The notes under the pieces were generated by a model. It did not search any database. It was given only the letters and a program-made list of their open reading frames with translations, and was not told the origin of the DNA. DNA of 6,424 nt. It comes from Spirochaetales bacterium. GTDB lineage: Bacteria; Spirochaetota; Spirochaetia; DTKZ01. The DNA is taken from the NCBI GenBank assembly GCA_031266855.1, contig JAISAF010000421.1, forward strand, positions 1-6,424, in the 5' to 3' direction. The translations under genes and the position numbers were made by a program. This document shows positions 1 through 6,157 of the stretch, piece after piece; position 1 is the stretch's first letter, and each line of letters opens with the position of its first letter.

Positions 1-122
1 TTGAATAGCTTCGATGTAAAAATGAGTAAAAAAGACGGAATTTGCCGCCATTCCGCGGCGGATTCCACAGGACTTGTGAGGAAACCGAAGGTTACCGGAT
101 AAGCCTGATGATTTGTGGATTT
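1..122. other. Leader/intergenic region upstream of rpsR
   Basis: No gene can be supported here. One frame stays open from base 1 to a TAA at 100-102, but the 33 residues resemble no family I recognise and have no visible start. In the usual order rpsF-ssb-rpsR, the gene to the left would be ssb. The first four bases (T then TGA at 2-4) are compatible with an SSB stop after a codon ending in T, such as the terminal Phe of the usual acidic DDIPF-like tail, but only one base of that codon is visible, so this is a guess. I see no convincing promoter. Confidence 0.4.
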
Positions 123-127
123 GGAGG
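123..127 (+). promoter_or_regulatory. Ribosome binding site deciding the rpsR start
   Basis: GGAGG lies five bases before the ATG at 133. A GTG at 115 in the same frame would place this motif inside the coding region, so the ATG is preferred. Confidence 0.8.
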
Positions 128-132
128 AAAAT

Positions 133-489
133 ATGAGTGACGCGTTTATTGAAAATGAAAATAATACTACTACTACAGAAGAGCCGGAGGTCGCCGGATC
201 TCAGGATTACGATGAGGAGCGGGGGAGCGAGAGAAGCCGGGGGCCCAGAATGTCCTCGCCTCAGGGGCGGGGCGGCAAGGTTTTTTTCAAAAAGAAGGTA
301 TGCAGGTTCTGTACCCAGAAGGTGAAGGCCGATTATAAGGCGCCTGAAGTCCTTCGCCGTTTTACCACCGACAGGGGCAAGATCCTTCCGCGGCGCATTA
401 CGGGAACCTGCGCCAAACATCAGCGGGTTTTGACAGTGGAGATAAAAAAGGCCCGGCGGCTTGCTCTGATGCCTTTTGTGGAAAAATAG
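133..489 (+). CDS. rpsR: Small ribosomal subunit protein bS18, zinc-binding type, with acidic N-terminal extension
   Basis: This is a 30S subunit protein that binds 16S rRNA on the platform together with bS6. The S18 core occupies about residues 49-118, with the family blocks KVCRFC (55-60), DYK (67-69), LRRF (74-77), RGKILPRRITGTC (81-93) and a basic C-terminal helix ending in LALMPF. Cys57, Cys60, Cys93 and His96 form a CxxC...CxxH set expected to hold a zinc ion; many S18 proteins have lost it. At 118 residues it is about 40 longer than typical S18. The excess is an N-terminal extension, rich in Glu, Asp, Asn and Thr at first (residues 1-35) and then in Gly, Arg and Ser (36-48), probably disordered. 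The ATG at 133 was chosen for its GGAGG. It is first in the visible part of the operon, ten bases before the next start. Confidence 0.97.
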   Translation: MSDAFIENENNTTTTEEPEVAGSQDYDEERGSERSRGPRMSSPQGRGGKVFFKKKVCRFCTQKVKADYKAPEVLRRFTTDRGKILPRRITGTCAKHQRVLTVEIKKARRLALMPFVEK

Positions 490-492
490 CAT

Positions 493-499
493 AAGGGAG
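493..499 (+). promoter_or_regulatory. Oddly placed Shine-Dalgarno at the DUF2232 gene
   Basis: AAGGGAG directly abuts the ATG at 500. The spacing is zero bases from the GGAG, or three if AAGG does the pairing, which is shorter than normal. No in-frame ATG, GTG or TTG sits at the ideal distance further on, so translation may be weak or coupled to rpsR, whose stop lies ten bases upstream. Confidence 0.45.
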
Positions 500-1477
500 A
501 TGATAAATTCCGGGAAATATTCCGCTGCTGGTGAAATGCTGCTTTTTTCAGCGGGGGCGGTGATTTTTTATGAATTGAGCGCTTATTTTGTGATCTTTGG
601 TATACCGCTGACTGTTTTATACAGGCGGCGGGGTTTTTCTGCGGGTTTGTACGGCTGCGGAATTACGGCTGCCGGGATTGCGGCTATGAAGATTTTCCGG
701 ATTTGGACTTCTTCCGTTTCTGCTTCTGTGCGCGGGGAACTGCTGGGCATAGCCCTGGTTGTGCCTGTATCTTTTTTGATTGGGCTTGTGATTCTGGAAT
801 GTCCGCGGTTTGGAAAGCTGCGAATCTGGCAGCGGCTTGTGTTTGCTGTTTTTACTGCCGCTCTTGTGTATGTTCCGCTGCTTTATCTTCTTTTGACTAG
901 CAGCGAACTTGATATGATGCTTCATGCCCAGGTTGATGCCGTATTGAAGGCTGTGCAGGATAACCGCGGCGGCGGGCCGGGGCTGTTTCCTGTTGTGAGT
1001 ACCGAAGACCTTGTCAGGATGTCCCGCGAGGTTTTTTTGAATACCTTTTTGCTGGGATACTGCTGTACGCTGTCGGCGAACTGGGTTATTGGGGTAAAGA
1101 TGGCAATGCGTATGAAGGGGGAAACGGGGGAGTTTCCGTCATACAGGACTTTCCGTATGCCGGACAGGGCGGTGTATGTTTTTCTTGTGTCCTGGGCGGT
1201 GGTGTTTACCGCGCTTTTCCGGGATTTGGGGATAATCGGCGTGGCGGGCTGGAATACGGCGCTTCTGGTTTCGTTTTTATATATGTGCCAGGGGATTGGA
1301 ATCATAAAGGTCCGCACGGAGGCCGTACCTAGGGGTTTTAAGCTGATTGCGATGGTTTTGTGTTTTACCCTGGTTTTTTCGGCTGGAATTGTTTTTATTT
1401 TGGGTATTATGGCTGGAGTTTCGATCCTGGGGGTATCGGAGCTTTGGATAAGCTACAGAAACAAACTAAGGAGTTAA
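500..1477 (+). CDS. YybS-like (DUF2232) multi-pass membrane protein
   Basis: This 325-residue, strongly hydrophobic inner-membrane protein has about eight predicted membrane segments, roughly at residues 13-40, 45-65, 80-98, 110-130, 185-205, 225-241, 245-270 and 285-315. A soluble, partly charged loop lies between the fourth and fifth (about 131-180). The segment FRMPDRAVYVFL, just before a membrane helix, resembles the conserved region of DUF2232 proteins. Position supports the call: in Bacillus and other bacteria a YybS/DUF2232 gene lies just before rplI and dnaB. The molecular function of the family is not established. The start is uncertain. ATG 500 is the best candidate but its Shine-Dalgarno abuts it; a TTG at 476 would overlap rpsR and lacks a site, and an ATG at 536 is also possible. 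The stop lies four bases before rplI, so co-transcription is expected. Confidence is high for a real membrane protein and moderate for the family. Confidence 0.75.
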   Translation: MINSGKYSAAGEMLLFSAGAVIFYELSAYFVIFGIPLTVLYRRRGFSAGLYGCGITAAGIAAMKIFRIWTSSVSASVRGELLGIALVVPVSFLIGLVILECPRFGKLRIWQRLVFAVFTAALVYVPLLYLLLTSSELDMMLHAQVDAVLKAVQDNRGGGPGLFPVVSTEDLVRMSREVFLNTFLLGYCCTLSANWVIGVKMAMRMKGETGEFPSYRTFRMPDRAVYVFLVSWAVVFTALFRDLGIIGVAGWNTALLVSFLYMCQGIGIIKVRTEAVPRGFKLIAMVLCFTLVFSAGIVFILGIMAGVSILGVSELWISYRNKLRS

Positions 1478-1481
1478 TCCT

Positions 1482-2099
1482 ATGAATACGAAGGTAATTC
1501 TTGTAACGGATGTAAAGAATCTTGGTGAGGAAGGGGATGTAAAGGAAGTAGCCCGCGGCTACGCGCGTAATTATCTTTTGCCTCGCAAATTCGTGGTTTC
1601 CTATAATAAGGGAAATCTTGCGATAATTGAGGGCCGCAGGGCTGTCATCGACAAAAAGAAGGAGGAAAAGCGCACGGCGGCCCTTGGGCTGAAGGAACGG
1701 ATTGAGGCGCTTACCTTGAAGATCATCATGCCTATGGGCGATAATGGCAAACTGTTTGGTTCGGTTACGGGCGCGGCAATCGCGGATGAGCTGGGCAAAT
1801 CGGGGATTATTATTGAGCGTAAACGGGTGGAAGTGCCTGGTCATACAATCAAGACCCAGGGCAATTACAGGATAAAGGTCCGCCTGTATGAAAACGAGGA
1901 GGCCCTTTTGAATGTTGCCGTAAATCCCAAAGAGGAACCTGCCGCGCAGACCCCCGCTCCCGCTCCTGCCGCCGCTGCGGTGGTTCAGGAGGCGGAAGCT
2001 CCAGTGGCGGAGGGCAGCCCGGTGCGGGACAGTCCGGCGGCGGATAGTCCGGCTCAGGACACTCCGGCGGCGGATAGCCCGGCGCGGACCGAAACCTGA
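1482..2099 (+). CDS. rplI: Large ribosomal subunit protein bL9 with Pro/Ala-rich C-terminal repeat tail
   Basis: This 50S subunit protein binds 23S rRNA near the L1 stalk and helps keep reading frame. The N-terminal RNA-binding domain (residues 1-50) carries the signature KVILVTDVKNLG...GDVKEVARGYARNYLLP. A charged connecting helix (about 50-75) leads to the C-terminal domain (about 75-148) with GKLFGSVT (89-96). L9 normally ends near residue 150. Here about 57 more residues follow (149-205), rich in Pro, Ala, Glu and Asp and ending in five-residue repeats, probably disordered. AAGGAG at 1468-1473, inside the end of the preceding gene, lies eight bases before the ATG and is an excellent ribosome binding site. 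The gene ends 13 bases before dnaB. Confidence 0.97.
   Translation: MNTKVILVTDVKNLGEEGDVKEVARGYARNYLLPRKFVVSYNKGNLAIIEGRRAVIDKKKEEKRTAALGLKERIEALTLKIIMPMGDNGKLFGSVTGAAIADELGKSGIIIERKRVEVPGHTIKTQGNYRIKVRLYENEEALLNVAVNPKEEPAAQTPAPAPAAAAVVQEAEAPVAEGSPVRDSPAADSPAQDTPAADSPARTET
2013..2087 (+). repeat. Five 15-bp tandem repeats within the rplI tail
   Basis: Five consecutive 15-base units encode GSPVR, DSPAA, DSPAQ, DTPAA and DSPAR. Units two plus three and four plus five form a clearer 30-base imperfect duplication (2028-2057 and 2058-2087). The array keeps the reading frame and stops three codons before the rplI stop, as expected for slippage-driven growth of a disordered protein end. Confidence 0.85.
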
Positions 2100-2101
2100 T
2101 T

Positions 2102-2107
2102 CGGAGG
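2102..2107 (+). promoter_or_regulatory. Ribosome binding site deciding the dnaB start
   Basis: CGGAGG lies five bases before the ATG at 2113. A GTG at 2107 in the same frame overlaps this motif and so is unlikely to be the start. Confidence 0.8.
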
Positions 2108-2112
2108 TGTAC

Positions 2113-3540
2113 ATGGCAGTCTCCTCCCAGGGTATTTGGCCTGTCCGCCAGCAGACGGACAGCCAGTTAAAGGATGGCGTTCCTCCTCACAACGACGAAG
2201 CGGAGAAAGCCGTTCTGGGCGCCGTACTTCTTAATACTGATTCTGAAATCGTTACGGAAGTTTTCAATATCCTGCGGGAAGAGGATTTCTACAAGACTTA
2301 CAACAGGATAATTTACAGCGCGATTTTACGGCTTTCAAACCGTCATGATTCCATTGATTTCATTACGCTCAAGGACGAGATGCGGGCCTCCGGCGAGCTG
2401 GATAAAATAGATATCGCCTATCTTGCCTCCCTTACGACGGGGGTGCCGAGTTCCGCGAATGCCGTGTATTACGCTAAGATTGTCGAGGAAGCGAGCGTGC
2501 GCCGGATTCTTCTGCGTACCTCCGCGGAGATCAGCGCTCAGGCATATAACGATACAAAAGATCTCGGATTAATTATTGACGAGGCGGAAAAGGGGATCCT
2601 CGCGATAGCGAACGCCCGGCACGCTACCGGATATGTTCACGCGGGCAGTCTTGTTACGGAGGCAATTTCCCGTATTGAAAATTTTTACCGGACTCAAGGG
2701 GCCTATACCGGCATACCCTGCGGATATCCTGATGTCGACAATCTTTTGTCCGGTTTTCAGAAGTCGGAACTTATCATTATCGGCGCCCGTCCCTCAGTCG
2801 GAAAGACTTCCCTTGCCCTGTGCATGGCGGCGAACATAGCCGGTATCTCAAAAAAGGGACACGAGGGGCATGCCGCCGGGTTTTTCAGCCTTGAAATGAA
2901 CAGAATGGCCATTATGCAGAGGGTCCTTGCCAGCGAGGCGCGCGTGAATTCACACAGTATCCGTACGGGAATGCTACAGCCAATGGATTTCAACAGTTTG
3001 TCAAACGCGGCCGGGCGTATTTATGAGGCTCCTTTGTATATCAGTGATACGCCGAATATGGAGCTTCTTGACCTGCGCGCCGAGGCCAGAAGGATGCACA
3101 AGCAGAAAAACGTGGAGATAATCTTTATTGATTACATCGGTCTTATCCAGGCGGAAAACAAGGATATCCCGCAGTGGCAGCAGTATTCCGATATCAGTAT
3201 GTCCCTCAAGGGCCTCGCGCGGGAACTCGACATACCCATTGTGGCTATGAGCCAGCTTGGACGGCAGGTGGAAAAGCAGGCGGGCGGGCCTTCAATGGCG
3301 GATTTGCGCGGATCCGGCTCTATCGAGCAGGACGCGGATGTTGTTATGATTCTTGACCGGGAACGAAAACCATTCAAGAAAAACGGCGGGGGGGAAGAAG
3401 AGGTGAGGGAATATTCGCCTGTGGAAAAGCTGAAACTTGATATAGTAAAACAGCGCAACGGGCCGACCGGCCCCGTCGCTTTAAGTTTCATTAGGTCCTG
3501 TATGCGGTTTGAATCCTGTGCTGAAAAAGCCGATAAATAA
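2113..3540 (+). CDS. dnaB: Replicative DNA helicase DnaB
   Basis: This is the hexameric 5'-to-3' helicase that unwinds DNA at the replication fork using ATP and recruits primase. At 475 residues it has the usual family length and carries no intein. The N-terminal helical primase-interaction domain (about 22-125) begins with the family-typical PPHNDEAEKAVLGAVL. After a linker comes the RecA-like domain from about 195. It has Walker A GARPSVGKT (224-232), FFSLEM with Glu261 as probable catalytic base (257-262), Walker B IIFIDYIGLI with Asp340 (336-345), the sensor stretch AMSQLGRQVE with Gln381 (378-387), the DNA-binding motif DLRGSGSIEQDAD (397-409), and KQRNGPTG (446-453), where Arg448 is the likely arginine finger. 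All key residues are present, so it should be active. The gene follows rplI by 13 bases, a widely conserved pairing, and precedes the comFB-like gene by 35 bases. Confidence 0.98.
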   Translation: MAVSSQGIWPVRQQTDSQLKDGVPPHNDEAEKAVLGAVLLNTDSEIVTEVFNILREEDFYKTYNRIIYSAILRLSNRHDSIDFITLKDEMRASGELDKIDIAYLASLTTGVPSSANAVYYAKIVEEASVRRILLRTSAEISAQAYNDTKDLGLIIDEAEKGILAIANARHATGYVHAGSLVTEAISRIENFYRTQGAYTGIPCGYPDVDNLLSGFQKSELIIIGARPSVGKTSLALCMAANIAGISKKGHEGHAAGFFSLEMNRMAIMQRVLASEARVNSHSIRTGMLQPMDFNSLSNAAGRIYEAPLYISDTPNMELLDLRAEARRMHKQKNVEIIFIDYIGLIQAENKDIPQWQQYSDISMSLKGLARELDIPIVAMSQLGRQVEKQAGGPSMADLRGSGSIEQDADVVMILDRERKPFKKNGGGEEEVREYSPVEKLKLDIVKQRNGPTGPVALSFIRSCMRFESCAEKADK

Positions 3541-3575
3541 AGCATAAAGAAAAGAACCGGGAAGAGGAGCCTTGT

Positions 3576-3875
3576 ATGGGACTGAGAAATGACTATAATT
3601 TTGAAAATCTGGTAAACGAAAGTGAAAATCTGGTTATTGACGAAATGGAACGGCAGTTGGGGCTGAAAAAAAATCAGGATAACTGCCGCTGCGCCGACTG
3701 TATTCTGGATATTGCCGCCTTTGCCTTGAACTCGCTGATGCCTTTATACCGCGTATCGCTTATGGGCACTATGTATGCCGAAAACGCGAAAAGTACGCCC
3801 TACGCGGACGATGTAAGAAAAGCGGTTGCCGCGGCTATTTTGAAGGTTAAGGCAAACCCGTCTCACGTTCTGTAA
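3576..3875 (+). CDS. ComFB-family small protein
   Basis: This 99-residue cytoplasmic protein matches the late-competence ComFB family as I know it: an N-terminal helix NFENLVNESENLVIDEME (8-25), a cysteine cluster Cys37-x-Cys39-x2-Cys42, then D45 and ALNSLMPLY (50-58), and a C-terminal helix with DVRKAVAAAILKV (79-91) ending in NPSH. Bacillus ComFB binds metal through cysteines, and members of the family have been reported as receptors for cyclic dinucleotides, so a signalling role here is an inference from the family. Despite the name it need not act in DNA uptake. GAGGAG at 3564-3569, six bases before the ATG, is a good ribosome binding site. It sits last in the dnaB operon. Its final 29 bases overlap the end of the minus-strand propeller gene. 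The family call is strong; the ligand and partner are unknown. Confidence 0.85.
   Translation: MGLRNDYNFENLVNESENLVIDEMERQLGLKKNQDNCRCADCILDIAAFALNSLMPLYRVSLMGTMYAENAKSTPYADDVRKAVAAAILKVKANPSHVL
3847..3875. other. Tail-to-tail overlap of two convergent genes
   Basis: The stop of the plus-strand ComFB gene (TAA 3873-3875) lies inside the minus-strand propeller gene, whose own stop (complement of TTA 3847-3849) lies inside the ComFB gene. Both 3' ends are therefore translated from the same 29 bases. I see no GC-rich stem followed by a T tract on either strand nearby, so transcription from each side probably reads into the other gene. Confidence 0.85.
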
Positions 3876-5877
3876 AAACTGTTCCCGCGGCGTCCCGCGC
3901 AATCCAGTTTCCGTCTTTTCCGAGGCAGACCGTTCCAATGAGTTTCCCTGTGGACTTTTCCCACGCGGAAACCGAACCGTCCGTATTAATCGCGAAAAGA
4001 AGTTTCCCGTAATCATGTATGGCTGCCGGCAGGCAGTTGTTTGACTCAAAATCCGACCACCGGGATCCGGACCATTTGCGGATGGAGACGCCTCCCTGGG
4101 TTGTGTAAACCGCGAACTGGGAACCTGTGTCGATATGAATAACAGGATTTATGCCAGCCGCGGAGTATGCGAAGGATGGCGAACTTTCCGGTTTCAACGG
4201 ATCGTTTGCGGAAAAAACTCGCGTTTCGGTTTTCCCGCCCGCGGCCTGTGAAAGGCCAAGATAGTAGATTTTCCCGCGGGGAACATCGTATATAATATCA
4301 TGGACAAGAAGCAGGGAGCTTTGCGTGCGTACCGGAACGGTTTCCCCTGTTTCGGTATTTATCATAACAAGGGGAGAGGCATACTGATCGGTTTTATTTT
4401 TCCCCGCCCAGAAGATTTTTTTGTCCACCGGGGCAAATGTCTGGATATTCCACGCGGGATACTCATAAACACTCTGCATTGCCAGTGAATCGATTTTTTT
4501 CAGATTGCCGTTTTTCTCAAGCGCGAAAAGATACCCATCCATTTCCTGAACCGATACCAGGGGAAAGGAAAACTGTGAAAACTCAGCCAGGACTTTGCGG
4601 GTTTCCATATCAAAACGGACAATTTGGCCCCGCGTTCCCTCTTCCTTCCGGTAAAGGAAAATTTCTCCCCCAGCCCCCTTTACAATACCCGCGGCAGCCC
4701 GCAGGGGATTATCTTCCAGGGAGGAAGTGAAAAATGACGGGGCAGGTACGCCGGATGTGTCCTGGCGAAACAGGTCGGAAGAAAAAGTGTAGATTTTCTC
4801 CGCGCTCAGGGCATATATCCTGCCTTCAAGGGCAAGAATATCCGTTATCGCGGTGATCTGGGAAAGCCCTTCCCGTTCTATCTGCTTCATTCCGCCGGGC
4901 ATGCAGCCAATGGCGCCATCCCCCAGGGCAAAGTACCCCGAATCGCGGGTCAGGACGGCGTCCGGGATTTCCGGCGGCAGGGAAACCGCCTCCCCGGTTC
5001 GCGACAGTATGCCCGGACTGCCGCCCGCCGGAGCTATAAACATCCAGTTCTGGAGAAGCGTTTTCCCTTCCACGGCGGACAGGCTTATAATTCTGCCATC
5101 AGGGCCAGTAATAATTTTTGATATATTCTGCGCCTGTACCACCGCGGCCGCCATGCCTGTTACGATATCCATCATAAGAAGTTCGCCGCCCCGTGTGGCA
5201 AGGGCATAGCGCTGACTATAAAGACACAGATTTTCCAGTTCAACGGCGGAGCGCACGGTCTCCTTCTGCCGGCCTGTTTTCATCTCCCAGTAGGTAAAGT
5301 TCCCGGACGAAGGCGTATAGGAGAGGAGGGTATTCTCGCTATCGGATACAATAAAAAAGGAAACAATTCCGAACCCTTCCCGCATATAGGGCAGCGCCCT
5401 GCCGTCTTTGGCATTATAGAAAGCAAGGCTTTTCCAGCCGGTTCTGCTGAGGGCAACAAAAGTTCCCTTTGGAGAGAACCTCAGCGTAAGCGGAATTTCG
5501 GAAAGGCTTTGTGAAAAGTTTATTTTGCCGGTTTCCCAGTTAATGACTTTCAGGGTATGGGCGCCTATACCGTCGGACTGGAGCAGGGCCGCTTCCTTTG
5601 TCATGGGACTTATATCAATTTTCCGCAGGGGAAGGGAGGAAATTTGGAATTTCCTGACAAGCCGGAATGGGGCTGTCTGCCAGACGCGAAGGGTTCCATC
5701 CTGGCCCGATGAAAAAAGATAACCGGACTGGCTGTCCCAGGCCAGGGACAGAACCGGCCCGATATGGCCGGAATCGGGGAACCGCGGCTGTTCCTGCGAA
5801 AACGCCGAAACCGTGGAACAAAGATTAATTACTAGGAAAAGAATCAGCGCCATATATGCGGCAATTCTCAGTTTCAA
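3847..5877 (-). CDS. Secreted WD40-like beta-propeller protein
   Basis: This 676-residue protein of unknown specific role is probably periplasmic or surface-exposed. A signal peptide covers residues 1-25: KLR, a hydrophobic run from about 5 to 19, then VSA before a probable cut and FSQEQ. Cys20 follows Leu, a poor lipobox, so a lipoprotein is less likely. The mature chain opens with a near-canonical WD40 repeat: GH at 37-38, DGTLRVW at 60-66. Later blades are degenerate but keep strand-turn motifs such as NWETGK (113-118), WEMKTG (197-202), MDIVTG (236-241), FDMETRK, MINTETGE and, near the C-terminus, DGSVSAW...TGKLIG. The length would fit one large or two stacked propellers, usually protein-binding scaffolds; I see no catalytic site. 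It starts with TTG at 5877, preceded eight bases upstream by GGAGG; an upstream in-frame ATG at 5907 has no comparable site. It follows rseP by 280 bases on the same strand, so it may have its own promoter. Confidence 0.85.
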   Translation of the reverse strand: MKLRIAAYMALILFLVINLCSTVSAFSQEQPRFPDSGHIGPVLSLAWDSQSGYLFSSGQDGTLRVWQTAPFRLVRKFQISSLPLRKIDISPMTKEAALLQSDGIGAHTLKVINWETGKINFSQSLSEIPLTLRFSPKGTFVALSRTGWKSLAFYNAKDGRALPYMREGFGIVSFFIVSDSENTLLSYTPSSGNFTYWEMKTGRQKETVRSAVELENLCLYSQRYALATRGGELLMMDIVTGMAAAVVQAQNISKIITGPDGRIISLSAVEGKTLLQNWMFIAPAGGSPGILSRTGEAVSLPPEIPDAVLTRDSGYFALGDGAIGCMPGGMKQIEREGLSQITAITDILALEGRIYALSAEKIYTFSSDLFRQDTSGVPAPSFFTSSLEDNPLRAAAGIVKGAGGEIFLYRKEEGTRGQIVRFDMETRKVLAEFSQFSFPLVSVQEMDGYLFALEKNGNLKKIDSLAMQSVYEYPAWNIQTFAPVDKKIFWAGKNKTDQYASPLVMINTETGETVPVRTQSSLLLVHDIIYDVPRGKIYYLGLSQAAGGKTETRVFSANDPLKPESSPSFAYSAAGINPVIHIDTGSQFAVYTTQGGVSIRKWSGSRWSDFESNNCLPAAIHDYGKLLFAINTDGSVSAWEKSTGKLIGTVCLGKDGNWIARDAAGTVFTERETGLP

Positions 5878-5885
5878 AAAACTAT

Positions 5886-5890
5886 CCTCC
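5886..5890 (-). promoter_or_regulatory. Ribosome binding site deciding a TTG start
   Basis: On the minus strand GGAGG lies eight bases before TTG at 5877, ideal spacing. The peptide from this TTG begins MKLR and is a textbook signal peptide. The longer version from ATG 5907 would put a Shine-Dalgarno inside the gene and acidic residues ahead of the signal. Confidence 0.8.
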
Positions 5891-5938
5891 AAAATCAGGA
5901 AAAACATTCACACCGGAAAGCGACCGTCTTCGGGCGCA

Positions 5939-5961
5939 TTTTTGGCGCTCCGCGCCAAAAA
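5939..5961. repeat. Perfect 10-bp stem-loop, spacer hairpin 1
   Basis: Arms TTTTTGGCGC and GCGCCAAAAA surround a three-base loop TCC. The T run precedes and the A run follows the GC part on both strands, the reverse of an intrinsic terminator, so it should not stop transcription by that mechanism. It is the hairpin nearest the propeller gene start. Confidence 0.8.
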
Positions 5962-5985
5962 CCGGGCTTTCCGCTCCAATTCCTC

Positions 5986-6005
5986 GGATTTGCTTATGCA
6001 AATCC
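5986..6005. repeat. Perfect 8-bp stem-loop, spacer hairpin 2
   Basis: Arms GGATTTGC and GCAAATCC surround the loop TTAT. The apical part ATTTGC-NNNN-GCAAAT is identical to that of the larger hairpin at 6047-6080, which suggests a shared origin or binding partner. No T tract follows on either strand. Confidence 0.75.
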
Positions 6006-6046
6006 TGTGGGATTTTCGCTTCAATCCATTGCGCGCGCACCAGCGG

Positions 6047-6080
6047 TGGTCGCGAATTTGCATTCGCAAATTCGCGACCA
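6047..6080. repeat. Perfect 15-bp stem-loop, spacer hairpin 3
   Basis: Arms TGGTCGCGAATTTGC and GCAAATTCGCGACCA pair without mismatch around the loop ATTC. No T tract follows on either strand, so it is not an intrinsic terminator. An 8-base direct repeat TTGCGCGC lies on each side (6029-6036 and 6112-6119), which could be chance in such GC-rich sequence or an element boundary. Confidence 0.85.
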
Positions 6081-6157
6081 GCCAGGATGCATGAACGAGC
6101 AGCCCCCCTTCTTGCGCGCCCAGGGTTTTTGTACGGATCACTGGCTGCCGGAAAACC

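Larger units (their letters stand above)
5891..6157. other. Hairpin-rich spacer between rseP and the propeller gene
   Basis: These 267 bases hold the three hairpins and no gene that I can support. Open frames of up to 92 codons cross them on both strands, but they run straight through the palindromes, lack ribosome binding sites and overlap the rseP end or the propeller gene start. I see no clear -35/-10 promoter for the propeller gene, although one could be hidden here. The layout resembles a dispersed palindromic intergenic element. Confidence 0.6.

Noticed and set aside
44..61. Small inverted repeat (GCCGC / GCGGC) upstream of rpsR
   Set aside because: A five-base stem with a six-base loop and no T tract is too weak to call a terminator or a ribosomal-protein leader element.
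617..1317. Minus-strand open frames opposite the DUF2232 gene
   Set aside because: They are shadows. The plus strand encodes a continuous membrane protein with its own operon context.
1407..2114. 235-codon open frame on the minus strand across rplI
   Set aside because: It is the antisense shadow of rplI, whose protein is unmistakable. The Arg-rich low-complexity translation reflects the GC-rich L9 tail.
2113..3540. Possible intein or insertion in DnaB, a common intein site
   Set aside because: The motifs are contiguous and the length is normal at 475 residues; no insertion is present.
3885..3898. Small stem CGCGG-CGTC-CCGCG just past the comFB stop
   Set aside because: It has five base pairs, lacks a T tract and lies inside the propeller coding region, so it is not a credible terminator.
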